Below, piece by piece: positions 42,166-52,506 of a DNA stretch of 64,000 nt. This DNA is from Oegoconia quadripuncta. Taxonomy: Eukaryota > Arthropoda > Insecta > Lepidoptera > Autostichidae. Under the pieces are notes generated by a model. It was not told the DNA's origin, did no database searches, and worked only from the letters and a program-made list of their open reading frames with translations. The position numbers and the translations under genes are program-made. The DNA is taken from assembly GCA_949316235.1 (NCBI GenBank), contig OX438749.1, positions 21,158,414 to 21,222,413 on the forward strand, in the 5' to 3' direction. The first letter of the stretch is position 1; each line of letters begins with the position of its first letter.

Positions 42166-42884
42166 TCACATGTTAGAACGTAACCAATGACAATAACAAT
42201 GAAATAATTTAATAGAACCCCAGATAAGATCGCTACAGCTCACTCCACTTTACTGTACGTCTATAGTATACATACAATGAGTTAATGCTGGTGTCATCAT
42301 CAGCCTTATGTACCCCAACTGTTGAAGCGTATAGCTAGCTCTTACTGAAAGACTTATGGATCTTATGGACATAGTAGGGGCTGTTTACTGCAATTAATCT
42401 ATATAAACAATACAAATGTGCATCACACATGAATGGTAAGCAATATTCTCTGGTTACTGAATGCCTTATAATCATTCAATTGCACTGTTACTATAAATTT
42501 AGAAGCACGTTTAGATGGGCTATGGTGACTTTCTATATTCTACGGATTATTCATTCATGATTCGATCTTATAGTGAACGTGAAACGCCGAGTATCACCCT
42601 CTCCGTAGCTCGTTGCATGACCATGAGCTTTCTCATGAGATTCATAAGTCATCACTGGTAACAGACAATAAAAGAAAATCATTTAAAACCATCTCATGAC
42701 ACAAACAATCAGGTATAACTACTACACAGTCAAGACATATACAAAAAGTAAACATTGTGTTTGCCATCTATTTGTCGGTGTCGCAAGATGGAGTCAAAAT
42801 GGTCTTCGACTCAGCATGGGTTGTAGCCGTTTACTACAACTCTAGTATATAGAGGAGTCTCCAAATGATGTTATTTTGATTTTA
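42166..42884. other. Unassigned sequence
   Basis: No gene seen. A block around TTTGTCGGTGTCGCAAGATG near 42772 may belong to the LINE downstream or to another insertion. Confidence 0.35.
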
Positions 42885-43190
42885 GACTCTTCTACTTTTG
42901 CATCAAATGCCGGCGTCGCGGCGGCCTTCATTGAAGCACCAAAGCGGCGGAAATATGCAGACATCGGAGCGGGTTACATCTTTGCGCCGTTTAGGGTGCA
43001 AAACCTTGGTTCCATGGGGATCTAGGCAAAGAAATTAGTAATGGAGTTATTTACGCGTTTGGTCGATATCTCAGGCGACGAGGGCTGCCAGCTACCTCTC
43101 TCAACTCATTAAGTATTGCGCTATAGAAAGGTAATGCTGTCAGCCTCCTAGGTACGGACCCCATGGCACTGACCTAGATGAATTTGTTAT
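42885..43190 (+). pseudogene. LINE polyprotein C-terminus of another family
   Basis: The translation reads DSSTFASNAGVAAAFIEAPK, KYADIGAGYIFAPFRVQNLG, a stop, then LFTRLVDISGD. After a one-base shift it reads RAASYLSQ and KGNAVSLLGT. The N-A-G-x-A-A ... K-Y ... F-x-P-F ... L-G-x-x-G ... R-L-V-D-x-[ST]-G-D ... G-N-A-x-S-L-L-G-T layout is a C-terminal module I associate with LINE ORFs in animals. The exact clade is uncertain. Three stops and a frame shift make it dead. Confidence 0.6.
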
Positions 43191-43225
43191 TTATAGGTAG
43201 TTTAGTTTGTAAATTGTATTTGTAC

Positions 43226-43769
43226 CTTTTTTTAATGCACAACGGGTTAGCACTTGACCTCAATCACACCTGATGTTAAGTGAAGATGAGGCCGAAGGTA
43301 GAAGCGTACTGACCCGGAAACCCTATCTTACAATACAATACAATACAATACAAATACACTTTATTGCATAACAAAAAAGAAAATGCAATTTCAAAAAAGT
43401 GGTAAGAATAGAATGTACAATTTGGTGACCATATCTCTAAAAGCGATCTCTTCCATGCAACCTTTGTATATAAGGACAGTACATTTGACATAGGTAGGTT
43501 GTGCGGTATTAAATAGGGATGCAGATACATCTTACAGACAGATCTTATTTAGGGGACTGGCTATTTTACCTCTGACAATCGGAACACAAGGATGCTATTA
43601 ACATTGCTGTTTGGCGGAAACTTAGATGGAGGTAACTGGCCGCCGGACATTTAAAATGACCGTACAATCAACCAAACCGAGTACTAAACATATACCCCGC
43701 TGAGGATCCAACCCGCGACCGCCAATTCGTAAACCCTGTGTTGTCAACATTGAGCCACAGAGGGTATAA
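43226..43769 (-). mobile_element. SINE1 interrupted by a retroposed insert with TSD
   Basis: The SINE1 3' part (43226-43330) and its body and head (about 43542-43769) are separated by 43331-43541. That insert is a minus-strand fragment ending in (ATACA)n plus AATACACTTTATTGC. ATCTTA flanks it on both sides (43325-43330 and 43542-43547). An uninterrupted SINE1 has one ATCTTA at this position (compare 61566-61571). Confidence 0.85.
43331..43541 (-). mobile_element. Retroposon 3' end with (TGTAT)n tail
   Basis: Read on the minus strand it ends GCAATAAAGTGTATTTGTAT followed by TTGTA units. It contains GGAAGAGATCGCTTTTAG and GTACATTCTATTCTTACCAC. Relatives: 49441-49632, 55636-55827, part of 47745-47890, and the flank of the pentamer array at 5795-5960. 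An unidentified LINE or SINE 3' region. Confidence 0.8.
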
Positions 43770-43804
43770 TTGCGATAAATATTACATAGTTAACTGCGCT
43801 GTGT

Positions 43805-43995
43805 TTATTTGACTGCTCCAGGAAGGTGAGTAATGTTTGTCGGGTGTATTTATGTAGAGTCCCTCCTGTAGCCTAAACAGCTTCACAGATTTTGAAGTGC
43901 AAGGTGTCGTTCGATTACTCTTGATTCTCACATGTCATAGGATACAATTTATGTTAAAGAATTCAATATGGCACCCGCAAAATATCAAAAAATGT
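43805..43995 (+). repeat. Dispersed repeat R1 copy
   Basis: GACTGCTCCAGGAAGGTGAG, CCTCCTGTAGCCTAAACAGC, GTGCAAGGTGTCGTTCGATT and AATATGGCACCCGC. Confidence 0.55.
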
Positions 43996-44317
43996 GATCG
44001 CATTATATATATATATTATTAGAAATCAGAAGCGGATTAAGTCTTAAAAAAAAAACAAAATATAATAATCTAAACTTAATTTAAAAGGAAAACAGAATTA
44101 CCAACAAAAAGTAACAACAAATGAAATAATTAGGCGAAACAACAAGAATTACAAAAATAGATGGATACTTAATGTAGCAGAGTATTACGTCTACCTCGCG
44201 CGACGGATGCCAACAGACTAAGAAAGGGTTAGTAGTATTCTTCTCACGCTTACTCTCCAGACAATGGTTATTAATATTTAAAAACAAGTATACAAAATAA
44301 TAATTACACAGCGCACG

Positions 44318-44772
44318 ATCCCCCCCCCCCCCGCCCCGCAGGTTTTCGGGTGGTGATCTCACCGCGTGGCGTGGTTGGGCGGCTCAGGACTCCCAATTCG
44401 TGATGTCCACCACTAGGTCTCTGGGCAGCGTGGATGTGAGGTAGTGAGGACTCGTCCGCTCGCGAGAACTGGGACTTGGCTAAGCGTCTAACGAAGCGAT
44501 CCAGTCTTTCCATTTTAAGGTCTCTCTGGATCACTGCGTTTCTGACGAAACGAGGAGCACTTACTATCGAACGAAGCGTCATCGATTGTTGCGACTGCAG
44601 CTGGGTCCTGGACGCTTCACCGGCCAGTGAATACCAGGCTGGTGCTGCGTAGGTGAGACGCGGTCTAATATACGTCTTATAGACGCCTATTTTCGCGCGT
44701 ACTGGAAGCTTCGTCGGCCGGAGAAGCGCCCGTGCTCCGCGCGACTTATAAGAAAGGGTGCCCCTTCCTGGC
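44318..44772 (-). pseudogene. Jockey-clade LINE RT C-terminus (copy 1 of the duplicated unit)
   Basis: The minus frame is open from about 44770 down to the C-run at 44320. It reads ALLRPTKLPVRAKIGVYKTY, IRPRLTYAAPAWYSLAGEA and MTLRSIVSAPRFVRNAVIQR, then DLKMERLDRFVRRLAKSQF. Lysine-rich P-x-K-x-x-[IV]-x-x-Y-K-T-Y-I-R-P-x-L-T-Y-A-x-P-x-W and APRFVRN-x-x-x-x-R-D-L are hallmarks of the jockey-clade C-terminus. The C-run (glycine codons) at its 3' side probably lengthened by slippage. RT core absent. Confidence 0.85.
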
Positions 44773-45044
44773 CGCTTGTATAGTATCCATCACCCTACTC
44801 CTAGCCTAAACCTTAATTAATTCCAACAATATAAATAATATTGGTTTAAATATTGTGCCACTATTGTATGTGGTTTGTTCAGCAAACTGTATTATTTAAA
44901 TTGTACCCACGTTAAGTAAACGAGCTGATGTAATTGTGGCTTAAAGCGCGGGACTGTTAGCAAGCACAGGTTCCGCATATAACTCATAGCTTGTTGTAAC
45001 AAAACTAAGAAACGAGGTGGAGAAGGCTTTTGCGAGAAATGACA

Positions 45045-45280
45045 AATAAATATCCTTGAAAACACGCAACGAGCCATCTACTTTCACACTAAGCAACTAG
45101 GCTTGTATTATGGATACCAGATGGTTGATATACTGTGAGGCGGGTTTGTGGCCGAGAGAGAGGCAATTAAATAATACGACAAGCGAGTTTTTTATTCGTT
45201 GATTAGGCAAAGGGCGACTGTCCCAGACAGCCTCAATGTGTAACAATATTATACAAATACTTTTTTTTGTAAATATAAGG
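45045..45280 (-). mobile_element. SINE2 interrupted by a 110-bp TG...CA insert (copy 1)
   Basis: The SINE2 3' part GAGCCATCTACTTTCACACT to GGTTGATATAC, and the continuation ACAAATACTTTTTTTTGTAA, are split by about 45136-45238. That insert starts TGTGAGGCGGGTTTGTGG and ends CCTCAATGTGTAACA. The TG...CA ends suggest a tiny LTR or LTR remnant, but no clear TSD was found. The SINE head is missing beyond 45280. Confidence 0.55.
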
Positions 45281-45945
45281 TTGATACTAAACTAGGTTAA
45301 TATAAACAATGAAGACGATGTATTTTATGCCACATGCATTTAATTCATGTAATTCCTGTTTACCGTTGACTCCATTTCTGATTACGAACAACTTTACACT
45401 AGAAACCATATAACCGAATTCAATCAAAAAATTTTCCATTAATACAATGTAAACCATTCTGAAACAACCTTTAGTATGGAAATCCAAAAATTTTCGGCTG
45501 AATTTTTTTTTTATCAACAACGAATATACCTGAATTAAATTTTGTGAAAACCGGTATTGAATTAAAATTTTGTACATTATCATGATCCTTTTTTAATGAT
45601 CTACTCCATTATGTTCAACTATCTGGTCAACCAGTTGAACATTTAGGATGACTTTTCTCCAATTTTTTCAACTTGAAAATGTAGTTGAACTCTTTGGACT
45701 GAAAATTACAATAAGTTCAATCACAATATTTACACCTACACATTAGATACAACCTCTTTGACCCATGAAAAAACAAAAAACAAATGAATGCCGTAAAAAC
45801 GAGTGAATACCGAAAAAACAATTTTATGCCGAAAAAAACTAGAACAGTTATTCCAAACTATCGTACTAATGGAAGTGTTTACTAGTAATAAAACAGAAAA
45901 ATTGTTTTTTCGGAATTCATTCATTCAGCCGAATTCAACTTCAAC
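45281..45945. other. Unassigned part of the duplicated unit (copy 1)
   Basis: AT-rich sequence with small palindromes, for example ATGTTCAACT...AGTTGAACAT at 45610-45642. Short frames on both strands (45287-45583 minus, 45803-46270 plus) have no motif. Confidence 0.4.
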
Positions 45946-45950
45946 TTCAA

Positions 45951-46310
45951 CCGCCTCCGTGGCTCAATGTAAACAACATAGGGTTTACGAATCGCGGTCG
46001 CGGGTTCGATCCCCAGCGGAGTACAAACCAATCATCCTAAAAGTATCACATGGGCTATTAGTGTTACCTCCAAAAATTTTTACTTTTCTTATTTTTCCTT
46101 ACCTTTTTATTATTTTAATGAAGTGTTTACGTTTTATTTTCCTTTATAAAAAGAAAAAAAAATTCCAAATAGAAAAAAAATCGAATAAAAATTGTCTTAG
46201 CCAGTTCCCCAAATATTTCCGGGTCAGTACGCCATCACCTTCGGCCTCATCTTCACTTAACATCAGGTGAGATTGAGGTCAAGTACCAATCCGTCGTGCA
46301 TAAAATAAAA
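45951..46310 (+). mobile_element. SINE1 with replaced middle (copy 1)
   Basis: The head ACCGCCTCCGTGGCTCAATG to GGTTCGATCCCCAGCGG (45951-46024) and the 3' end (about 46195-46310, CCGGGTCAGTACGCC to GTCGTGCATAAA) are intact. The body between them is replaced by about 170 bp of AT-rich sequence. Confidence 0.75.
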
Positions 46311-47040
46311 AAAAAAAAGACCAACAAGTCTCTTCCCCCACAGTGTTTCAGATACAAGAATACCACTCATCATATCAGCCACATGACGTCCACTGCTGAA
46401 CATAGACATAATAATGCAGAACATAGAACCCATAGACTTCCACAGTGACCGGTTGGAAGCCGCCTGCATCCAGCCAGACTAAGGGGACGGGTTCTTAGCC
46501 ATATTTGATGAAAGTCGAAAAGCCAAAATCAAAAATACTTTATTTTGAAAACGAATAGTAAATGCGACTGGCCACGATTGCTTCTTTTTGCGTGCAGTAA
46601 AATCTATACCATATTCTGCTCCAACAGCTCCAAATGCTGCTTTCGTCCTTCCGTGGTCCATAATGTCGTGAATCACTTGCAAGCCCGTTGACCGCTAAGC
46701 GCTGGAATATTTGCAGCTAAAGCAAGCGTGTGGAGTGAGGAGTTTACATTAGTTTGCCTCTGCAGTGAGCTCGTTTCACTTCGGCCAATGTTTCGAGAGC
46801 GACAAAGTTTATAAAAAAGATATGATGCATCCCACGATCGGAGGGCTGGCCAATATTTCGGTCAAAGAATCAGCCTTGCTATACAGCGAGGCAACGCGGC
46901 CACCCTTCTGGGTACCATTCCACCAACCAGAGACTAGTTTTTTATTTGTGATTTTTTTTTTATAATAAATTGTATAGTTATTGTTTATAAATATTGTACA
47001 AATGTTAATAAATTATTATAATTAAAAAAGATATCAAACA
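46311..47040. other. Unassigned; RTE- and J1-like tail traces (copy 1)
   Basis: GACGTCCACTGCTGAACATA near 46385 resembles an inverted RTE-like 3' end. AAAATCAAAAATACTTTATTTTG near 46526 is a J1-type tail on the minus strand. No gene. Confidence 0.45.
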
Positions 47041-47246
47041 TTTTTCGGGGTGGTGTAATTCGGCATACCATGGTATTCGGACGTATAATGGTATACCGAA
47101 TTACACCACCCCGAAAAACGTCCACCGAAAAACGTTTGATGGAAAGCCGTGAACATTGCGGAGTTTGTTCATCATTAAAATTTCTAATTAAAATGAACTC
47201 CGCAATGTACTCGGCTTTCGAACAAACGTTTTTCGGTATACCATTA
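47041..47246. repeat. Two adjacent strong hairpins (copy 1)
   Basis: Hairpin A: arms 47041-47071 and 47088-47118, 31 nt, one mismatch, 16-nt loop (GGGGTGGTGTAATTCGG against CCGAATTACACCACCCC). Hairpin B: arms 47124-47165 and 47196-47237, 42 nt with about four mismatches, 30-nt loop. In addition, 47084-47098 (TATAATGGTATACCG) is a perfect complement of 47232-47246, so A's right arm could alternatively pair beyond B. Confidence 0.9.
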
Positions 47247-47309
47247 TATTATACATCCAAAGAAATGAAGGTTTAACAGTAATAATAATGTCGACTATTC
47301 ATACATACA

Positions 47310-47362
47310 TAACGACCTTTATCCCAAATGACGTGGTCAGAGATATCCCAAACATAAGCGTT
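47310..47362 (-). repeat. R5 fragment (copy 1)
   Basis: ATCCCAAATGACGTGGTCAG and AGATATCCCAAACAT are the complement of R5 at 39186-39275. Confidence 0.5.
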
Positions 47363-47744
47363 TGAGTGTACGGGTGTTTAGGCGTTTATACTTATTTTTT
47401 TTTTAAATACTATTATTTTTAAATACTTTAAGTCTATTAGTGAAACTTTACTTGGGTACCTAGGTGCCTATTTTTTACTTTTATCTTTGTAAACTGTGCT
47501 ATGAGATAGGAGTACTCACTCATCCTATTATATGAAACTGTTTTGTGTACCTACTTTTGTCTCGGTCCCAATGCCATTATGTCAATTTGCAATTCACCGT
47601 TATACATGTATAAATAATATGTGTGTCGTTAAATGGGTCAAATAAATGATTCTTATTCTTATTCTTATTCTTATTCTTATACCTACATATCATGTGCGTA
47701 ATGCTTCGTAACCCAAAGGTTGTGTGGAAGAGATCGCTTTTATT

Positions 47745-47890
47745 ATTATTATTATTATTAAATTCTTTATTGCACACAAAAATAAAATACAAAGAACATT
47801 TAACATAGACGATGAAGTGTACAAAGGCAGTCTTATCGCTGATTTCTTCCAGGCAACCTCAGTTTTTAGTGATAAGGCCGCCAATTGTAA
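47745..47890 (-). mobile_element. (TGTAT)-tail retroposon relative (copy 1)
   Basis: (TTA)n, then AATTCTTTATTGCACAC, later CTTCCAGGCAACCTC and AGTGATAAGGCCGCC, a diverged relative of 43331-43541. The preceding run TTCTTATTCTTATTCTTATT (47651-47678) is the tail of another element that also contains GTCGTTAAATGGGTCAAATA. Confidence 0.55.
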
Positions 47891-47984
47891 TATCCCCTTT
47901 TTAGAATATTTTGTTTGTTTGTTTGTTTGTTCCGAACAACAACATCAAAGATTATTCTTTAGAAATATACTAGAAGCACACGTA

Positions 47985-48085
47985 AAAGGGTGTGAGCCCA
48001 ACGCCGCAACGTTAAAACCGGCAAATCTATAGATGTTTTTTGATGGAAAGTTCCTTAGTTGCCTTTTACGGTACCCACGGGAAGA
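47985..48085 (+). repeat. R6 copy (copy 1)
   Basis: GTGAGCCCAACGCCGCAACG, GATGTTTTTTGATGGAAAG and ACCCACGGGAAGAGACGG. Confidence 0.5.
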
Positions 48086-48097
48086 GACGGGTTGGTT

Positions 48098-48372
48098 TTT
48101 TTTTATGCACAACGGATTGGTACTTGACCTCAATAACACCTGATGTTAAGTGAGGTTGAGGTCGAAGGGGAAGATACTGACCCGGAAACCCCTACACATT
48201 TGGGCGACTGGCTATCTTATCTCTGACAACCGAAACACAATGCTATTAACATTGCTGCTTGGCGGCAGGTTTAGATAAGATGCCCTACCACCAACCAAAC
48301 CGAGTACTTAATCATGTACCCCGCTGGGGATCGAACCCGCGACCTCCGAATCGTAAACCCAATGTTGTTTCA
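48098..48372 (-). mobile_element. SINE1 copy, head clipped (copy 1)
   Basis: It runs from TTTTTTTTATGCACAACGGA to AAACCCAATGTTGTTTCA. The terminal GAGCCACGGAGGCGG is missing. A roughly 25-bp deletion removes GGTGGTAGCTAGCCAGG. Confidence 0.85.
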
Positions 48373-48824
48373 TTTTACGTGCCGAAACCACACAATAATT
48401 TGACGTTGCTTGGAAGAGATCGCTTTTAGTGATAAGGCCGCCCAAATGTACTTTTTTTTTATATTATATTGTACCTTATTAATACAAACACAAACATACA
48501 CACACAAACACGCTCATATACATTACCACACATGCCATAATTTTTATTATTATTATTGTAACAGTTTAGCATACACAACTTAAACATATTTTAGTGGCAT
48601 TTGTCATAGGTATTTCTGTTATCATTTATTATTATTGTTTGCTTTATTTTATTTTTATCTTTATTCTGAAGAATAACTTTAAATTCTCATACTCTGTGCG
48701 CATTGAAGAGCGGTGTTTTTTAACACGAGTATATTTTGTACTTACCAGAAAACACCGTCCACTTTTAATTGTAAGCAAATTTGAGAAAGAAATAAACAAA
48801 TAAATAAGAAAAAATAAAGACGAC

Positions 48825-49160
48825 CGATTGGTGTAGTGGATAGTGACCCTGTCAGCGAAACCAACGGTTGCGGGTTCGAATCCCGCGACGGGTAAATGTT
48901 TGTGTGATGAATATGAACATTTTAAGTTGTGGATAGCTGTTAATGACTAGTATAAGAAATCAGATCCATTGTAATCTCTCGAATATGATAAGTTGTTGTT
49001 ATCCCGAATAATTAAAATAAAAAAATAAAATTTATTCCTGAGTCATGGATGTTTATATAAATATTTATGTATGTTTATCCGTTATCTATAATCCATAGTA
49101 CAAGCTTTGCTTAATTTGGGACTAGATGATTGGTGTAAGTGTCCGAAATATTTAAAAAAA
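48825..49160 (+). mobile_element. SINE3 with a 108-bp insert (copy 1)
   Basis: The head GACCGATTGGTGTAGTGGAT, B box GGTTCGAATCCCGC and body start GTTTGTGTGATGAATATGAA are followed by about 108 foreign bases (48922-49030, ending in an A-rich run). The SINE then resumes as TTCCTGAGTCATGGATG to GTGTCCGAAATATTT, ending at an A-run. Confidence 0.75.
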
Positions 49161-49440
49161 AAAAAAAAAATAATTTTAATTTTATTTATTTATTTTTTAT
49201 TATTAACATAATAAGTTCTATGTTAACAATACTTTTAAAATCAATCATGATTGTCACATATTATTCTAATACAAAGGCACGTAACATAAACTCAATTAGC
49301 GCGTTCCAGTGGCTATCTTCTGGCTCCATCCTCAGATCCTCGTCATCATGACATGTGAAATGGAAAGTGTTCATAGCAACAAAACAAACTAGCCCAAATT
49401 CGACTGTCTTGCCATTTGCCATCAGGAGCTTCCGGTGACC

Positions 49441-49632
49441 ACAATACAAATACAATACAAATACACTTTATTGCACAACAGAAAAGAAAATACAGTTTCA
49501 GAAAAGTGGTAAGAATAGAATGTACAATTTGGCGACCTTATCACTAAAAGCGATCTCTTCCAGGCAATCTTTGGGGATAAGGACAGTACATTTGAAATAT
49601 GTAGGTTGTGCGGTATTAAATAGGGATGCAGG
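49441..49632 (-). mobile_element. (TGTAT)-tail retroposon 3' end (copy 1)
   Basis: ACAATACAAATACAATACAA at the left edge, then CACTTTATTGCACAAC, GTAAGAATAGAATGTACA and GCGATCTCTTCCAGGC. Relative of 43331-43541. It runs into a 94-bp tandem duplicate. Confidence 0.75.
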
Positions 49633-49798
49633 TACAAACTACGTGAATAAATTTCATATATTTACATACACATACATACATAGATCAATGGACAAATATA
49701 CCTGCGGTATTAAATAGGGATGCAGGTACAAACTACGTGAATAAATTTCATATATTTACATACACATACATACATAGATCAATGGACAAATATACCTG
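49611..49798. repeat. 94-bp tandem duplicate (copy 1)
   Basis: Two consecutive, apparently identical 94-bp units (49611-49704 and 49705-49798), each from CGGTATTAAATAGGG to GACAAATATACCTG. The same pair recurs in the second large copy. Confidence 0.9.
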
Positions 49799-49948
49799 CT
49801 TAAACATAACATCTATAAAATAGCAACAAAATACAAACGTAAATATATAGGTGTACTAAATAAATATTTATTGATATATAAAATAATAATAATAAGCGAC
49901 AACAGGATTGTGCTAAGGTATAGAGATAAGCTAAGAAGAGAGCACAGA

Positions 49949-50090
49949 TTAAAGCACCAGGAAATGCTCTTTGACGACGACTTTGAAAGCATTCAAAGTT
50001 TGAGCTCGTCTGATGGCTTCTGGTAGAGAGTTCCAGAGACGAATGGCTTGACGGGCAAATGATTGGCTATAGAATTTTGGGTGTTCGGTA
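49949..50090 (-). pseudogene. LINE J4 C-terminus (copy 1)
   Basis: The minus strand reads PKFYSQSFARQAIRLWNSLP, EAIRRAQTLNAFKVVVKEHF and LVL-stop (stop at 49949-49951). Same family as 33085-33250. No RT core. Confidence 0.82.
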
Positions 50091-50396
50091 CATCCCGGCT
50101 CCAACATCAGATCTCGATGGTAACAATGGTATCGATCTTACATACATGCCAAATTTCAGCCCAATCAGATACCAGCAAGTGGTTAAAAAATGCTTTGCAA
50201 TTTTGGAAACGGACACCTTACTTACATACGTACGAGTACATGCAAACGTTCCAAGCTAAATAAATACTTGTAAGAACCACTTTTGAGTTTCTCGGGCTTC
50301 TTCTCAAAGGAAGACTATATTGCAAATGCTTTCTTCAAGCTTTAAATTATTTTCTAGTGCATATCTATGAAAATATCGAAATATTGATTGATTGAA
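50091..50396 (+). mobile_element. LINE-type 3' end with (TTGA)n tail (copy 1)
   Basis: Non-coding block with AAATGCTTTGCAATTTTGG, CTAAATAAATACTTGTAAG and a final ATTGATTGATTGA. A diverged second example begins at 56592, directly after copy 2. Confidence 0.55.
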
Positions 50397-50503
50397 AACA
50401 GACTAAGAAAGGGTTAGTAGTATTCTTCTCACGCTTACTCTCCAGACAATGGTTATTAATATTTAAAAACAAGTATACAAAATAATAATTACACAGCGCA
50501 CGA

Positions 50504-50968
50504 TCCCCCCCCCCCCCCCCCCCCCCCCGCCCCGCAGGTTTTCGGGTGGTGATCTCACCGCGTGGCGTGGTTGGGCGGCTCAGGACTCCCAATTCGTGAT
50601 GTCCACCACTAGGTCTCTGGGCAGCGTGGATGTGAGGTAGTGAGGACTCGTCCGCTCGCGAGAACTGGGACTTGGCTAAGCGTCTAACGAAGCGATCCAG
50701 TCTTTCCATTTTAAGGTCTCTCTGGATCACTGCGTTTCTGACGAAACGAGGAGCACTTACTATCGAACGAAGCGTCATCGATTGTTGCGACTGCAGCTGG
50801 GTCCTGGACGCTTCACCGGCCAGTGAATACCAGGCTGGTGCTGCGTAGGTGAGACGCGGTCTAATATACGTCTTATAGACGCCTATTTTCGCGCGTACTG
50901 GAAGCTTCGTCGGCCGGAGAAGCGCCCGTGCTCCGCGCGACTTATAAGAAAGGGTGCCCCTTCCTGGC
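50504..50968 (-). pseudogene. Jockey-clade LINE RT C-terminus (copy 2)
   Basis: Same as 44318-44772. The longer C-run keeps the frame open further downstream (a run of glycines, then unrelated codons to 50365), illustrating that the run's length changes the reading frame. Confidence 0.85.
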
Positions 50969-51239
50969 CGCTTGTATAGTATCCATCACCCTACTCCTAG
51001 CCTAAACCTTAATTAATTCCAACAATATAAATAATATTGGTTTAAATATTGTGCCACTATTGTATGTGGTTTGTTCAGCAAACTGTATTATTTAAATTGT
51101 ACCCACGTTAAGTAAACGAGCTGATGTAATTGTGGCTTAAAGCGCGGGACTGTTAGCAAGCACAGGTTCCGCATATAACTCATAGCTTGTTGTAACAAAA
51201 CTAAGAAACGAGGTGGAGAAGGCTTTTGCGAGAAATGAC

Positions 51240-51475
51240 AAATAAATATCCTTGAAAACACGCAACGAGCCATCTACTTTCACACTAAGCAACTAGGCTT
51301 GTATTATGGATACCAGATGGTTGATATACTGTGAGGCGGGTTTGTGGCCGAGAGAGAGGCAATTAAATAATACGACAAGCGAGTTTTTTATTCGTTGATT
51401 AGGCAAAGGGCGACTGTCCCAGACAGCCTCAATGTGTAACAATATTATACAAATACTTTTTTTTGTAAATATAAG
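51240..51475 (-). mobile_element. SINE2 with 110-bp insert (copy 2)
   Basis: Counterpart of 45045-45280. The TGTGAGGCGGG...TGTAACA insert is also present. Confidence 0.55.
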
Positions 51476-52146
51476 GTTGATACTAAACTAGGTTAATATA
51501 AACAATGAAGACGATGTATTTTATGCCACATGCATTTAATTCATGTAATTCCTGTTTACCGTTGACTCCATTTCTGATTACGAACAACTTTACACTAGAA
51601 ACCATATAACCGAATTCAATCAAAAAATTTTCCATTAATACAATGTAAACCATTCTGAAACAACCTTTAGTATGGAAATCCAAAAATTTTCGGCTGAATT
51701 TTTTTTTTATCAACAACGAATATACCTGAATTAAATTTTGTGAAAACCGGTATTGAATTAAAATTTTGTACATTATCATGATCCTTTTTTAATGATCTAC
51801 TCCATTATGTTCAACTATCTGGTCAACCAGTTGAACATTTAGGATGACTTTTCTCCAATTTTTTCAACTTGAAAATGTAGTTGAACTCTTTGGACTGAAA
51901 ATTACAATAAGTTCAATCACAATATTTACACCTACACATTAGATACAACCTCTTTGACCCATGAAAAAACAAAAAACAAATGAATGCCGTAAAAACGAGT
52001 GAATACCGAAAAAACAATTTTATGCCGAAAAAAACTAGAACAGTTATTCCAAACTATCGTACTAATGGAAGTGTTTACTAGTAATAAAACAGAAAAATTG
52101 TTTTTTCGGAATTCATTCATTCAGCCGAATTCAACTTCAACTTCAA

Positions 52147-52506
52147 CCGCCTCCGTGGCTCAATGTAAACAACATAGGGTTTACGAATCGCGGTCGCGGG
52201 TTCGATCCCCAGCGGAGTACAAACCAATCATCCTAAAAGTATCACATGGGCTATTAGTGTTACCTCCAAAAATTTTTACTTTTCTTATTTTTCCTTACCT
52301 TTTTATTATTTTAATGAAGTGTTTACGTTTTATTTTCCTTTATAAAAAGAAAAAAAAATTCCAAATAGAAAAAAAATCGAATAAAAATTGTCTTAGCCAG
52401 TTCCCCAAATATTTCCGGGTCAGTACGCCATCACCTTCGGCCTCATCTTCACTTAACATCAGGTGAGATTGAGGTCAAGTACCAATCCGTCGTGCATAAA
52501 ATAAAA
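52147..52506 (+). mobile_element. SINE1 with replaced middle (copy 2)
   Basis: Counterpart of 45951-46310. Confidence 0.75.

Larger units (their letters stand above)
44212..50396. repeat. 6.19-kb tandem duplication, copy 1
   Basis: It starts AACAGACTAAGAAAGGGTTA and ends ATTGATTGATTGA. Copy 2 follows immediately. Every open frame found in copy 1 has an identical counterpart in copy 2, shifted by 6195-6196 bp. The differences I noticed are homopolymer lengths: 13 C at 44320 against 24 C, and about 17 A at 49154 against 20 A. The junction shows only two or three bases of shared sequence. The unit contains LINE, SINE and hairpin elements listed separately. Confidence 0.92.

Noticed and set aside
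45803..46270. 155-codon plus-strand frame, repeated at 51999-52466
   Set aside because: It runs through a SINE1 head and tail (ASVAQCKQHRVYES is a translated SINE). Its duplication only reflects the 6.19-kb tandem copy.
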